Assembly: GCF_943193175.1 (NCBI RefSeq)
Contig: NZ_CALPDF010000008.1
Span: 1-64,000, forward strand
Reading direction: 5' to 3'
Length of the DNA stretch: 64,000 bases
Source of the DNA: Neobacillus muris
GTDB taxonomy: Bacteria > Bacillota > Bacilli > Bacillales > Cytobacillaceae
Position 1 is the stretch's first letter; each line of letters begins with the position of its first letter. Shown piece after piece: positions 24,956-34,584 of this stretch. A model generated the notes under the pieces. That model did not search any database. It worked only from the letters and a program-made list of their open reading frames with translations, and was not told the origin of the DNA. The position numbers and the translations under genes are program-made.

Positions 24956-26167
24956 TTATTTGAGGATGGCCTCTCCTTTTTCCAAGACTGGAACATCAAC
25001 AGAAATGGTGTCAGGATATTTAATTCCCATTCCAGTATTTAAGGCTACTACTACTTCATTGTCTTTAATCCATCCTTGTTCTCTCAGTCTGCGGGCTGCT
25101 GCAAAAGTAGCAGCTCCTTCAGGGCAAACAAACGCCCCTTCTAGGCTTGCAAGCTTCTTTTGTTCTTCCAACAATACATCATCTTCAATTGCCACTGCAC
25201 AGCCATTCGTTTGATAAATTGCATCCAGCACCAAAAAGTCGCCTATAGCTTTTGGCACATTAATTCCAAAGGCCGCCGTTTCAGAATCATACCAAAATTC
25301 GGATTCAGACTTCCCTTCTTCCCATGCCCTCACGATTGGGGCACAGCCCTCTGCTTGTACAGCGACCAATCGGGGAAGATTTCCTTCCACCCAGCCTAAT
25401 TTTTTCAGCTCTGTTAGTGCCTTAAAAATGCCGATAATTCCGACACCGCCTCCTGTTGGATATAAAATGACATCAGGGAGCTTCCACTCTAATTGCTCGG
25501 CAATCTCAAGACCCATAGTCTTTTTCCCTTCTATCCGGTACGGTTCTTTTAATGTCGAGGCGTCAAATAAACCAAATTCCTGAACAGTTTGCGAAACGAT
25601 TTTCCCTGCATCACTTATGAGCCCATCCACAAGATACAGATTTGAACCTGAGATAGCAGATTCATTTCTCGTAATTTTCGGAGCATCAATTGGCATGACG
25701 ATAGTAGATTGAATGCCGCCCCTCGCCGCATACAGAGACCAAGCAGCTCCGGCATTACCATTGGTAGGCATGGCGAGCTCTGTTATCCCTAATTCTTTTG
25801 CTTTTGAAACACCTACTGCTGCACCCCGGGCTTTAAAGGTACCAGTAGGAATGATTCCCTCGTCCTTCATCAGTAAATTTGGTATATTCATATCTGCCCC
25901 CATCACAGGCATAGATAAAAGCGGAGTCATGCCTTCTCCCAAGGTCACAACATTTTTTTCATCACAGACCGGAAGCAGCTCATGATATCTCCACAAACTA
26001 GGCACTCTGCCTGTCAAAGCTTGTTTCGAAAGCACCTTGCCCAGCTCTTCTAAATCGTATTCAACTAATAATGGAGAACCACAGGAGCATAACTGGTTCT
26101 TTTGTTGATGTGAAAATGTATTACTGCACTTAGGGCAATATAATTGGGATATATAACTGTAGTTCAT
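24956..26167 (-). CDS. threonine synthase-like PLP enzyme with N-terminal zinc ribbon
   Basis: 403 residues. An N-terminal zinc knuckle (C-P-K-C at ~11-14 and C-S-C-G at ~27-30) precedes a fold-type II PLP domain: G-E-G-M-T-P-L, the PLP lysine in P-T-G-T-F-K-A-R-G, N-G-N-A-G-A-A, and the phosphate-binding G-G-G-V-G. This is the architecture of one class of threonine synthase, which converts phosphohomoserine to threonine, but related enzymes act as threonine or diaminopropionate lyases. No hom or thrB gene is adjacent; it lies among peptide and amide scavenging genes, so a catabolic or salvage role is possible. Converges on the lysR gene. Confidence 0.8.
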   Translation of the reverse strand: MNYSYISQLYCPKCSNTFSHQQKNQLCSCGSPLLVEYDLEELGKVLSKQALTGRVPSLWRYHELLPVCDEKNVVTLGEGMTPLLSMPVMGADMNIPNLLMKDEGIIPTGTFKARGAAVGVSKAKELGITELAMPTNGNAGAAWSLYAARGGIQSTIVMPIDAPKITRNESAISGSNLYLVDGLISDAGKIVSQTVQEFGLFDASTLKEPYRIEGKKTMGLEIAEQLEWKLPDVILYPTGGGVGIIGIFKALTELKKLGWVEGNLPRLVAVQAEGCAPIVRAWEEGKSESEFWYDSETAAFGINVPKAIGDFLVLDAIYQTNGCAVAIEDDVLLEEQKKLASLEGAFVCPEGAATFAAARRLREQGWIKDNEVVVALNTGMGIKYPDTISVDVPVLEKGEAILK

Positions 26168-26301
26168 AGATTCTATTCCACTCCCTGATAATTACTAGTA
26201 TTTGTAAAACATCTTACTTGATAATGCAGGATAATTGAAATTAATAATTTTAATTAGAATCATATAGAATTCTAATGGCAAATTTTCTTCCAAAAGAACT
26301 A

Positions 26302-26340
26302 AAAAAAGAGGACTGCTTAGCATTCAGAATTAAGCAGTCC
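26302..26340 (-). terminator. terminator of the abgA2-opp-abgB operon
   Basis: GGACTGCTTA and TAAGCAGTCC (10-bp perfect stem, 11-base loop) followed on the minus strand by TCTTTTTTT, directly after the abgB stop. A textbook terminator closing the long operon that begins at 37613. Confidence 0.92.
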
Positions 26341-26351
26341 ACAATTTCATT

Positions 26352-27794
26352 TTAAACCAAAAGACTTTCTCTTAGTTTGGAAGGCTTGATATTGGCAGGG
26401 ATCGGACATTCGTATGGATGATCTGCAAGCTGTTCTTGTAATTCCTGCTTTGCCTGCTTAATTAGATCTTGATTTTCCATCGCTTTAATAGCAGTTAACG
26501 CTAAGACCTTAGCGACCTGCAGCAGCCCTTTGTGGGCAATCGAGGACTTTCCTTGAGCTACCATCTGCCAGCTGTGCAGGACGGTTCCTAACGCAGATGT
26601 CGTATACATACATTGCGCAGTCGGGGTAATCCAGCTGACATCCCCCACATCGGTAGAGCCGGAAAGGAACCCTTTTCCGTCAAAAGGAATCAGCTCGGCA
26701 GTCAAGAACGGACCCTCTGGTTGGACAGGTAACCTCTTTAAATTTATTTCCTCACATAACTCAGTACTTTGTTTTTCAGCATCCGTTAATGTATTCCAAA
26801 TGCTTTCGGCAAAATCATATTCTTCAGCCGTATAGGAAGGCATCCCAACCTCTTGGATCGACTGCTCTAAGACTTTGCCTAATGTATGGTTTGGGTTATA
26901 GTTGGAACAAGCTTTATCAAATACAATCTCGACTTCCGTTTCGGTCATTAACGCCGCCCCTTTAGCAATTTTGCAAAGACGGTCATAGATTTTCCTGGTT
27001 GCTTTCATGTTCTTATCCCTTACAAGATAAAGAACCTCTGCTTCTGACTGGACCACGTTTGGTGAAATGCCGCCAGAATTGGTAATGGCGTAATGAATTC
27101 GTGCTTCTTGGCTGACATGTTCACGCATGTAGTTAGCACCGATATTCATTAGCTCCACTGCATCCAATGCACTTCTACCTAAATGAGGGGTCGATGCTGC
27201 ATGGGCACTTCTTCCCTTAAACCTAAAATATGCCTGAATATTGGCTAATGAGCTGCACCCTTGAACACCGGTCCGATTTTTTGGATGCCAGCTAAGCGCG
27301 AGGTCCACATCGTCAAATACCCCTTCACGGGCCATAAAGGTTTTTCCCGAACCGCCTTCCTCACCAGGACAGCCATAGAAACGGACCGTTCCTTTTAATT
27401 GATGTTCTTCCATATATTTTTTTAATGCGGCAGCAGCAGCTAAAGAACCGGTCCCTAATAAATTATGACCGCATCCATGGCCGTTCCCCCCCTGCTGAAC
27501 CGCTTCCTGATAGTCGACATCACATTTCTGGCTCAATCCAGACAGTGCATCAAACTCACCCAAGAATCCAATAACCGGATTTCCTGAGCCATACTCCCCA
27601 ATAAATGCTGTTTCAATACCAGCTACACCAGTTTGAACCTGAAATCCCTCTTTTCTAAGCTGCTCACTTAAATACCGGCTGGAAATAAATTCCTCAAATC
27701 TTGTTTCTGGATTTTCCCAGATAAAGTCACTGATAGACGTCCATTTCTCCTGTGTTTGTTCGATAAAATCATTTAACCAAGCTGCTTGCTTCAA
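26352..27794 (-). CDS. M20D amidohydrolase, AbgB-like
   Basis: About 480 residues. TTG 27794 has the best spacing from GGGGGAG (eight bases); ATGs at 27800 and 27815 are alternatives. Features: I-G-F-L-G-E-F-D-A-L near 75-85, the metal motif G-H-G-C-G-H-N-L-L-G, P-G-E-E-G-G-S-G-K-T and S-A-H-A-A, all typical of p-aminobenzoyl-glutamate hydrolase subunit B and related amidases. Last gene of the nine-gene operon, whose other members include two AbgA-like proteins. In E. coli AbgA and AbgB form one enzyme cleaving p-aminobenzoyl-glutamate; here two different AbgA partners and an Opp importer suggest peptide-like or acyl-amino-acid substrates. Confidence 0.87.
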   Translation of the reverse strand: MKQAAWLNDFIEQTQEKWTSISDFIWENPETRFEEFISSRYLSEQLRKEGFQVQTGVAGIETAFIGEYGSGNPVIGFLGEFDALSGLSQKCDVDYQEAVQQGGNGHGCGHNLLGTGSLAAAAALKKYMEEHQLKGTVRFYGCPGEEGGSGKTFMAREGVFDDVDLALSWHPKNRTGVQGCSSLANIQAYFRFKGRSAHAASTPHLGRSALDAVELMNIGANYMREHVSQEARIHYAITNSGGISPNVVQSEAEVLYLVRDKNMKATRKIYDRLCKIAKGAALMTETEVEIVFDKACSNYNPNHTLGKVLEQSIQEVGMPSYTAEEYDFAESIWNTLTDAEKQSTELCEEINLKRLPVQPEGPFLTAELIPFDGKGFLSGSTDVGDVSWITPTAQCMYTTSALGTVLHSWQMVAQGKSSIAHKGLLQVAKVLALTAIKAMENQDLIKQAKQELQEQLADHPYECPIPANIKPSKLRESLLV

Positions 27795-27830
27795 AACCAT
27801 TTCTCCCCCGTTCATACTATTATGTTCGCA

Positions 27831-29189
27831 CTAAACAAACTTAACCTCAGGTGTCATTTTTTCTGCTTCCACGTTTGCATAAATCCGACCAATGCCATCT
27901 TCAATGATAATATTTGTTCCAAACGGTTCGGATAGCTCTTGCAGTCGTTTTAATATCGATTCATTTTTCGTGATTTCTGGAAATCCATTTTGATGGCGTC
28001 TTTTTCCGTGCGAAAGTTCTAATGGATATAGAGTTAATTCCATTAATTCTCCATCCTTCATCGTCCAAAAAGGCAGGACAGACTCCATCATTTCCGGAAT
28101 ATTCAATAATCCCTTTGTTCCGTTATGCGACTTCTTATCCATCGCCTGCATAACGCCATACTCATTCGGGATATGATGATTATCGTAAAAATCCTGAGGC
28201 AGGACATCAAGTGTTTCATTTTGAAAAATAAAATTTCCTAAACTATGAAAAATTGGTCTGCCACGGTAAATTTCTATGCCTCTCAAGGTATGCGGGCCAT
28301 GGCCAATCACACCGTGTGCACCCGCATCAATGAATCTTCTCGCCGCTTTTCCTACAAAATCAGCGCCAATTTGCTTATTGGTCCCCTTCATTTCATGGGC
28401 ATGGAAGTTTATCATCAAATAATCTGCCTGTCTTAATACATCATCAATAACCCCTTCGATGCGCTTCATATCTTTTTCATTTGGTTCGGTTATGAGACCC
28501 TGTTCCTCCCCTGTTTCAAACACCATCGGGTAGCCATATTGATCTCTGCCAAATGGCAGCATGCCTTCAGGGAACGGCAGCATAAACGCTTCCTTAATCG
28601 ACATTTCCGTGAACGCATTCACCTCCGTTTTTTCGGCAATCGTCTTTAAGACTGCTAGTTCTTCAGAACTGATGATATGCCTTCGTATATGGCGAAGACC
28701 ATTAATTCCCGGGCGACCTTTGATATTATGCCTTTGTTCTGTTGCCATGTGAGTCAAATGAGAAACAACAGAAACTGAAATAAACCCAATCCTTCCCGCA
28801 GGTGTATCCAGGAATATAGGTTTTCCCGCCTCATAAAGGTTCTCTCCAGTACCTGTATGTAGAATGCCAGCTTCGTCCAAATGACGGTTCGTTGCTTCGA
28901 GACCATCATAGCCATAGTCAAATGCATGATTATTTGCAGTGCCGACGAGATTGAATCCAAACGCCTTTAAATCGTCCAGCCGATCTGGTGTAGTTCTGAT
29001 GTGTGTTCCTCCTGGAATCGCTCCGGGGGTACCTTCCTTGTTTAAAATACTAATCTCGAGATTGGTAATCCTTCCATCTGCTTGCTTAATAATATTTTCG
29101 ATATTTTTGAAGCTGTCTTCCTCAAAGCTTGGGATTCGTCGTGTAGGCAGATAATCCCCTGTGGCTGCAAATTTGATCGTTTCCCTCAT
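27831..29189 (-). CDS. CapA family protein (poly-gamma-glutamate CapA-like, metallophosphatase fold)
   Basis: 452 residues. Conserved blocks of the PGA_cap family: F-A-A-T-G-D near the N-terminus, N-L-E-I-S, T-A-N-N-H-A-F-D-Y-G, a mid-protein M-I-N-F-H-A-H-E, V-I-G-H-G-P-H-T-L-R-G and H-S-L-G-N-F-I-F, together forming a calcineurin-like metal site. Classical CapA/PgsA is membrane-anchored and helps make poly-gamma-glutamate; this protein has no signal peptide or transmembrane anchor, and capB/capC are absent. It lies between abgA1 and abgB with 37-38-base gaps, so an intracellular hydrolytic role on imported amide-linked compounds is more likely than capsule synthesis. The exact reaction is unknown. 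Confidence 0.82.
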   Translation of the reverse strand: MRETIKFAATGDYLPTRRIPSFEEDSFKNIENIIKQADGRITNLEISILNKEGTPGAIPGGTHIRTTPDRLDDLKAFGFNLVGTANNHAFDYGYDGLEATNRHLDEAGILHTGTGENLYEAGKPIFLDTPAGRIGFISVSVVSHLTHMATEQRHNIKGRPGINGLRHIRRHIISSEELAVLKTIAEKTEVNAFTEMSIKEAFMLPFPEGMLPFGRDQYGYPMVFETGEEQGLITEPNEKDMKRIEGVIDDVLRQADYLMINFHAHEMKGTNKQIGADFVGKAARRFIDAGAHGVIGHGPHTLRGIEIYRGRPIFHSLGNFIFQNETLDVLPQDFYDNHHIPNEYGVMQAMDKKSHNGTKGLLNIPEMMESVLPFWTMKDGELMELTLYPLELSHGKRRHQNGFPEITKNESILKRLQELSEPFGTNIIIEDGIGRIYANVEAEKMTPEVKFV

Positions 29190-29228
29190 ATCCTGGCACC
29201 CCTATCTCTCATCTTTAGTAGAAAAATA

Positions 29229-30554
29229 TTAAACTACAGCATTTTTCACCTTTAGATTTTTTGTATTCAAAACCACTTGGGCCAATACCTTTATCCCTAT
29301 TTTCATCCCTAGTTCATCGATATCAAATCTTTCATTATGATGACCGGCCGCAAGTGTTGTCCCAATGATTCCATAGGTCGCCAATCCCCCGTTATTTTTG
29401 ACCCTTTCCATCATATAAGTGGCATCTTCAGAACCTGAGCTTTCATTCGTAAGGAGATGGAGCTTCTCGATTTCTTCTATATGTTTTATCGATTCCTGTA
29501 CAAATTCAGCCAGTTCCTCGCTGCATTCAACCGATTTTGCCTCTCCGACGATATCAATATCGACATCAACCTGATGGGCCATGGCTGTCCCCTTCAAAAT
29601 AGTTAGCGCATTGACTAAAATATACTCATTGACCTCAGGGGTATCACCACGGGTTTCAATCTTTAATTTTGCAGATGATGGGATTATATTTCTCCCTGTT
29701 CCTGCGTTTAGGACACCTACATTAATTCTTGAATTACCGCTCCCATGGCGCGAAATGGCATGCAGGTTCACAACCGCTGAGGCTGCTGCTAGTAAAGCGT
29801 TTCTGCCATCCTCTGGTTTTTTGCCTGCATGGGAAGCCACACCGGAAAAGGTAACATCAATTTTGGTGGTGGACAAATAGCCGTTATTGGAGCAAACTAC
29901 CTCCCCCAGCGGCACTCCTGTCCCGATATGATTAGCAAAGAACAAGTCCACATCATCTAGCACGCCAGCTGCTACCATGGATTTGGCGCCTCTGACTCCC
30001 TCTTCCGCCGGCTGGAAAATCAGCTTAATTTTTCCCGATAATTCATCCTTTATCTCAGAAAACAGTTTTGCCGCACCCAACCCAATGGAGGTATGGGCAT
30101 CATGGCCGCAGGCATGCATCATCCCTTCATTTACCGAACGAAAGCCTAGGGCTGCCGGGACATGCTCTGGATCATTGGCCTCTACTAAATCCAAGGCATC
30201 CATGTCAAAGCGAAGTCCAATTGTCGGTCCAGGGCGGCCAGTCTCGAGGATTCCTACAACACCGGTATAACCTCCTTTTACATATTCCAGCCATTTCGCA
30301 TTGGCCCCTTGCTCAAGCGCTCGTTGTTCATGCTGCCGCAGGACCTCCTCTGGAGGAACACCCATTCTGGCTTGTGTATCAATAACTTCTTTTCCAATTT
30401 TAATTTCATATCCCCACTTCTCAAGCTTTTCCGCCACTATAGAAGCCGTACGAAATTCAAGCCAGCCGGATTCCGCGTGCTGATGGAGATCCCTTCTCCA
30501 CTCAATCATTTCTGAAAAAATATCTTCTACTAGACTATTGATCTCCACTTTCAT
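29229..30554 (-). CDS. M20D amidohydrolase, AbgA-like (copy 1)
   Basis: 441 residues. Motifs: D-L-H-Q-H-A-E-S-G near 22, G-L-R-F-D-M-D-A-L, M-H-A-C-G-H-D-A-H-T (metal ligands), F-Q-P-A-E-E-G (catalytic Glu pair) and S-H-A-G-K-K-P-E. A long insertion after ~residue 60 (about 45 residues before G-V-V-G-I-L) is typical of AbgA rather than of IAA-amino-acid hydrolases. It shares the same layout with the protein at 36357-37613 (copy 2) at moderate identity. Directly follows oppF (34-base gap). Probably hydrolyses an imported N-acyl or aminobenzoyl amino acid in the cytoplasm, perhaps as a heteromer with AbgB. Confidence 0.87.
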   Translation of the reverse strand: MKVEINSLVEDIFSEMIEWRRDLHQHAESGWLEFRTASIVAEKLEKWGYEIKIGKEVIDTQARMGVPPEEVLRQHEQRALEQGANAKWLEYVKGGYTGVVGILETGRPGPTIGLRFDMDALDLVEANDPEHVPAALGFRSVNEGMMHACGHDAHTSIGLGAAKLFSEIKDELSGKIKLIFQPAEEGVRGAKSMVAAGVLDDVDLFFANHIGTGVPLGEVVCSNNGYLSTTKIDVTFSGVASHAGKKPEDGRNALLAAASAVVNLHAISRHGSGNSRINVGVLNAGTGRNIIPSSAKLKIETRGDTPEVNEYILVNALTILKGTAMAHQVDVDIDIVGEAKSVECSEELAEFVQESIKHIEEIEKLHLLTNESSGSEDATYMMERVKNNGGLATYGIIGTTLAAGHHNERFDIDELGMKIGIKVLAQVVLNTKNLKVKNAVV

Positions 30555-30588
30555 TTCATCACCCTATTCGAAAATTTTTTTCGGGGGA

Positions 30589-31602
30589 TTATTGCTGTAA
30601 ATGACATGCCACAAAATGTCCTGGTGTCTTCTCCACCCTTTTTGGTACAGCTTGTTTACAGATATCGGTTGCCAATGGACATCTAGTATGGAACGTACAA
30701 CCTGACGGCGGATTAATGGGAGATGGAATTTCTCCTTTTAAATTAATCTTTTCTTGTTTCATTTTTGGATTAGGATGTGGGATCGACGATAATAGTGCTT
30801 GTGTATACGGATGAAGCGGATTAGCAAAAAGTTCATCCGTTTCTGCTTCCTCGACCATCTTTCCCAGGTACATGACGCCAATTCGGTCGGAAATATGCCT
30901 GACAACACTTAAATCATGCGCGACAAACAGATAGGTCAGTCCAAATTCTTCCTGTAAATCTTCTAATAGATTGATAATCTGGGATTGAATCGATACGTCC
31001 AGGGCCGAAACTGGTTCATCACAAATGACCAGCTTGGGGTTCACGACTAATGCACGGGCAAGACCAATTCTTTGCCGCTGACCTCCAGAAAATTCATGTG
31101 GAAAGCGATAATACGCCTCTGGATGAAGTCCCACTTTTTCCAGAATGTCAAATACTCGTTCCATCCGTTCATGACTATTCCCGATTTTATGAATCACCAT
31201 CGGTTCTGCGATACTGTCTCCAATTCTTTTTCTAGGATTTAAGGAGGAATACGGATCCTGAAAAACCATTTGCAGGTCTTGTCGTTCTTTTCTAAACTCT
31301 AAGTCTGATAGTTTGAAAATATCCTTTCCTCCAAAAAACACTTCCCCTTCTGTCGGCTCCGTCAACCGTAGAATGGTCCGGCCAAGGGTACTTTTTCCGC
31401 AGCCTGACTCACCAACCAGCCCGTAGGTTTCTCCTTCATATAAATAAAAGGTAACATCATCTACCGCTTTGACAAATTTCTTGGTAACCCCAATCGAATT
31501 TTTAACCGGAAAGTATTTTTTGATGCCCTTAATATCCAGCAGTTTCTTTCTTGCAGACTCTGATTCCGGCTGTGCCTCCCATTTTACTGCTTCATGTTGC
31601 AT
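30589..31602 (-). CDS. oppF: oligopeptide ABC transporter ATP-binding protein OppF
   Basis: 337 residues. Walker A G-E-S-G-C-G-K-S-T, signature F-S-G-G-Q-R-Q-R, Walker B L-V-I-C-D-E-P-V-S-A-L-D, and the C-terminal Opp/Dpp extension with T-F-H-T-R-C-P-L-A (cysteine cluster of the oligo_HPY domain, which holds a [4Fe-4S] cluster in some homologues). The long N-terminal segment with K-Y-F-P-V-K is typical of OppF rather than OppD. Its start overlaps the end of oppD by 11 bases and has GAGGGGG nine bases upstream. Supplies ATP hydrolysis for import with OppD. Confidence 0.93.
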   Translation of the reverse strand: MQHEAVKWEAQPESESARKKLLDIKGIKKYFPVKNSIGVTKKFVKAVDDVTFYLYEGETYGLVGESGCGKSTLGRTILRLTEPTEGEVFFGGKDIFKLSDLEFRKERQDLQMVFQDPYSSLNPRKRIGDSIAEPMVIHKIGNSHERMERVFDILEKVGLHPEAYYRFPHEFSGGQRQRIGLARALVVNPKLVICDEPVSALDVSIQSQIINLLEDLQEEFGLTYLFVAHDLSVVRHISDRIGVMYLGKMVEEAETDELFANPLHPYTQALLSSIPHPNPKMKQEKINLKGEIPSPINPPSGCTFHTRCPLATDICKQAVPKRVEKTPGHFVACHLQQ

Positions 31603-32593
31603 TCGATACAGCCCCCTCTATCTCTTTATAGTGCCAGCACATAATTCGTTTATTGTTTTCCAGTGTTTCTAATGCCGGCTTCTCTTCGATACATTTGGCA
31701 GATGCATAAGGACATCTTGGTGCAAATCTGCATCCTTTCGGGATATCATTCAGGGACGGCACCATTCCTTTGATAATCGAGAGCTTTTGATTCCGATCCC
31801 CAGTGAGCTGGGGAATCGAATTAATCAGTCCTTGTGTATAAGGATGGAGCGGGTTTTCGAATAAGGAATCCACATCTCCTTCCTCGACTACCTCCCCTAA
31901 GTACATAACGGCAACTCGAGTACAATGCTGTGCAACAACCCCTAAATCATGGGTAATCAGCATGATGCCCATGTCCAATTTCTGCCGCAGGCTGTCAATC
32001 AATTCTAAAATCTGCGATTGGATGGTTACGTCCAAAGCTGTAGTCGGTTCGTCCGCAATCAATAGTTTAGGCTGACAGGCAAGCGCAATGGCAATCATTA
32101 CCCTTTGGCGCATCCCGCCGGATATTTGATGAGGATATTCATGAACCCTTTGTTCCGGCGCCGGAATGCCAATTAATTTCAGCATTTCAATTGCTCTTTT
32201 ATAGGCTTCCTTTTTCGAAAGCTTCTGATGGAGCATGATCGGTTCCATGATTTGATCACCAATTGTAAAAACAGGATTAAGGGAGCTTAATGGATCCTGA
32301 AAGATCATCGATATGTCATTCCCCCTAATCTTTCTCATCTCAGACAGGGGCTGCTCTAGAAGGTTTTTCCCTTCAAAATTAATTTCACCATCATACGTCG
32401 TGACCCCATTTTCTTCAAATAAACGTAAAATTGATTGAGCTGTCACACTCTTTCCACAGCCCGATTCCCCAACAATGGCTAACACTTCACCACGGTCCAC
32501 ATGAAGGGAAATTCCGTCAACAGCGGTAACCTTCCCTCTTTCGGTTTGGAAATGAGTTTTAAGCTTTTTTACTTCTAATAAGTGTTCTCCCAT
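31592..32593 (-). CDS. oppD: oligopeptide ABC transporter ATP-binding protein OppD
   Basis: 333 residues from ATG 32593 (AAGGAGG eight bases before; the GTG at 32599 overlaps the site). Walker A G-E-S-G-C-G-K-S-V-T-A, signature I-S-G-G-M-R-Q-R, Walker B L-L-I-A-D-E-P-T-T-A-L-D, H-loop I-T-H-D-L-G-V-V, and the C-terminal C-R-F-A-P-R-C-P cysteine motif. Lies between oppC and oppF with tight spacing. Energises peptide uptake as a heterodimer with OppF. Confidence 0.93.
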   Translation of the reverse strand: MGEHLLEVKKLKTHFQTERGKVTAVDGISLHVDRGEVLAIVGESGCGKSVTAQSILRLFEENGVTTYDGEINFEGKNLLEQPLSEMRKIRGNDISMIFQDPLSSLNPVFTIGDQIMEPIMLHQKLSKKEAYKRAIEMLKLIGIPAPEQRVHEYPHQISGGMRQRVMIAIALACQPKLLIADEPTTALDVTIQSQILELIDSLRQKLDMGIMLITHDLGVVAQHCTRVAVMYLGEVVEEGDVDSLFENPLHPYTQGLINSIPQLTGDRNQKLSIIKGMVPSLNDIPKGCRFAPRCPYASAKCIEEKPALETLENNKRIMCWHYKEIEGAVSNAT

Positions 32594-32629
32594 TTTCACA
32601 GCCTCCTTTCAGAACTAATCTAACCCGAA

Positions 32630-33532
32630 TTATTTCTTCGAACGGTTTGTATGTGGGTCTAATAAGTCTCTTAATCCATCCCCAAACAGGTTCAAGCCTA
32701 AAACACTTAAAATTATGGCGATACCTGGAAAGAACGTCATCCACCAGGCAGTAAAAATCACCAATTTTCCATCATATAGAATGTTGCCCCAGCTTGGATC
32801 TGGCGCCGGCACACCCACACCTAAAAAGCTCAAGCCGGCCTCAATAATAATGGCATCAGCAAAAATAAAAGTTGCATAAACAATCAGAGGGGATAGCGTA
32901 TTTGGTGCGATATGTGCCCAGATGATTCTTAGCGAAGAGGCTCCTTGGGCTTTCATCGCTTCAATATACGTCTGTTCCCGTACGACCAGCGCCGCTGAAC
33001 GTACCACCCGCGCCACATAAGGGGTAAAAACGGCACTTAAAGCAATAATGACATTTTCAATTTTTGTCCCCAATGCGGCCATTAAAGCAATGGCCAATAA
33101 AATCGCAGGAAAAGCCATTAACCCATCACAAATCCGCATCAAAATATGATCCAATATTTTATAATAAGAGGAATATAAACCAACCACCATTCCTAAAATG
33201 GATGTGATAATAGCAACAGACAGCCCAACACCCATGGAGGCCCTTGCCCCATAAACGACCCTTGCAAATAGGTCACGCCCAAGATTATCTGTTCCAAACA
33301 AATGTTCACCACTTGGAGCTTTTAACCTGCTTGTCACTACCATTTCATATGGATTATAGGCCGAAATCATCGGACCAAAGATCGTGATGAGTAAGGTCAG
33401 CAGAAGAATGACACTCCCTGTTACCGTCAATTTATTTGAAAAAAATCGGCGAACAAACAAACGCCTTCTTTCCCGGTTAATGTCCCGTCTAAAATCGCTT
33501 AATTGTCGCTTTTTTTCAACCACCAGTTCCAT
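32630..33532 (-). CDS. oppC: oligopeptide ABC transporter permease OppC
   Basis: 300 residues with ~6 membrane segments. A cytoplasmic N-terminus rich in Arg and Lys (R-R-D-I-N-R-E-R-R-R) is followed by the N-terminal OppC extension with H-L-F-G-T-D-N-L-G-R-D and the permease EAA loop (E-A-M-K-A-Q-G-A-S-S-L-R-I-I), then I-V-Y-A-T-F-I-F-A-D-A-I and G-L-S-F-L-G-V-G-V-P-A-P as in all Dpp/OppC proteins. ATG with GGAGG seven bases before. Forms the channel with OppB. Confidence 0.93.
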   Translation of the reverse strand: MELVVEKKRQLSDFRRDINRERRRLFVRRFFSNKLTVTGSVILLLTLLITIFGPMISAYNPYEMVVTSRLKAPSGEHLFGTDNLGRDLFARVVYGARASMGVGLSVAIITSILGMVVGLYSSYYKILDHILMRICDGLMAFPAILLAIALMAALGTKIENVIIALSAVFTPYVARVVRSAALVVREQTYIEAMKAQGASSLRIIWAHIAPNTLSPLIVYATFIFADAIIIEAGLSFLGVGVPAPDPSWGNILYDGKLVIFTAWWMTFFPGIAIILSVLGLNLFGDGLRDLLDPHTNRSKK

Positions 33533-33561
33533 TCAATAACCTCCATTCAGAGCAAGATGTT

Positions 33562-34515
33562 TTACGATTCTTTTTTCAAACGTACCCTCGGGTCAATGAC
33601 ACCATAGAGCAAGTCGACGATTAAGTTGATCAGAACATAGGTAACAGTAACCATTAATACCGTACCTTGAATGACCATATAGTCTCTTCGTTCGACAGAA
33701 TTGATAATCAATTGTCCAATGCCGGGAATGTTAAATACCGTTTCGGTAACGGCTGCCCCGGCAACGAGTGTTCCAAAGGTCTGTCCAATTACGGTTAAGA
33801 TGGGGATAAACGCATTTCTTAAAGTGTGCTTATAGATGACTTTCCGCTCATGGAGTCCTTTTGCCCTTGCTGTTTTAATAAAATTTAAGTTCAGGGTTTC
33901 AACCATTGAAGATCTGGTCATCCGTGCAATCAATGCGGCTTGGCCAGTACCTAAGGCAATAGCCGGCATAATGAGATATTTAATATGCTCCCAGAGTCCG
34001 GCACTTAATGGACGGTATCCAGCTACTGGAAGCCATCTTAAGTTTATGGCCAAAATAATAATCAAGAATAATCCGAAGAGGAAATGGGGGATGGAAATAC
34101 CTAACAAGGAAATACCCATAAACGTTTGGTCGGTGACAGTACCCCGCTTTCTGGCAGCAAAAATCCCTAATGGCAATGCAATCAAAATCGCGGTAATTTG
34201 TGACAAAATGGCGAGCGAAATGGTAGGGCCAAGATGTTCAATGATGGCAGCCGTTACTGGTTTATCCATAAAAAAGGAATCTCCCAAATCACCTTGAAAC
34301 ACACCTTCCACCCAGTGGAAATATTGTTGGTAAACCGGATCATTTAGTCCCAGATGGTTCTTCAATTGTTCGACATCTTCCTGGCTGGCTTCTGGACCGA
34401 GCATAACGGATGCTGGGTCACCCGGGGTCAAATGGATAATCATAAACACGACAATTGAAACAATCAGAAGCACAGGTATGAGCGAGAGAATCCGTTTCAA
34501 AATATACGATTTCAA
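33562..34515 (-). CDS. oppB: oligopeptide ABC transporter permease OppB
   Basis: About 317 residues from TTG 34515. The longer frame to 34590 would include the GGAGG site and lacks similarity, so TTG ten bases after that site gives the usual start M-K-S-Y-I-L-K-R-I-L. Six membrane segments, the H-L-T-P-G-D-P-A periplasmic motif, L-G-L-N-D-P, and the EAA loop (K-T-A-R-A-K-G-L-H-E-R-K-V). A hairpin in the gap after oppA may set the oppA:oppB ratio. Channel partner of OppC. Confidence 0.92.
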   Translation of the reverse strand: MKSYILKRILSLIPVLLIVSIVVFMIIHLTPGDPASVMLGPEASQEDVEQLKNHLGLNDPVYQQYFHWVEGVFQGDLGDSFFMDKPVTAAIIEHLGPTISLAILSQITAILIALPLGIFAARKRGTVTDQTFMGISLLGISIPHFLFGLFLIIILAINLRWLPVAGYRPLSAGLWEHIKYLIMPAIALGTGQAALIARMTRSSMVETLNLNFIKTARAKGLHERKVIYKHTLRNAFIPILTVIGQTFGTLVAGAAVTETVFNIPGIGQLIINSVERRDYMVIQGTVLMVTVTYVLINLIVDLLYGVIDPRVRLKKES

Positions 34516-34584
34516 ATAAATCAAGCCTCCTTCAGCAGAAATATAATGTGTAATAGAAAGATGCTGGTAAAAAGCAAGGCGAAA

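Noticed and set aside
27831-29189. CapA as part of a poly-gamma-glutamate capsule operon
   Set aside because: No capB, capC or capE genes, no signal anchor, and the neighbours are transport and amidohydrolase genes.
33836-34297. 153-codon plus-strand frame inside oppB
   Set aside because: Antisense shadow of oppB; composition follows the reverse of membrane helices.
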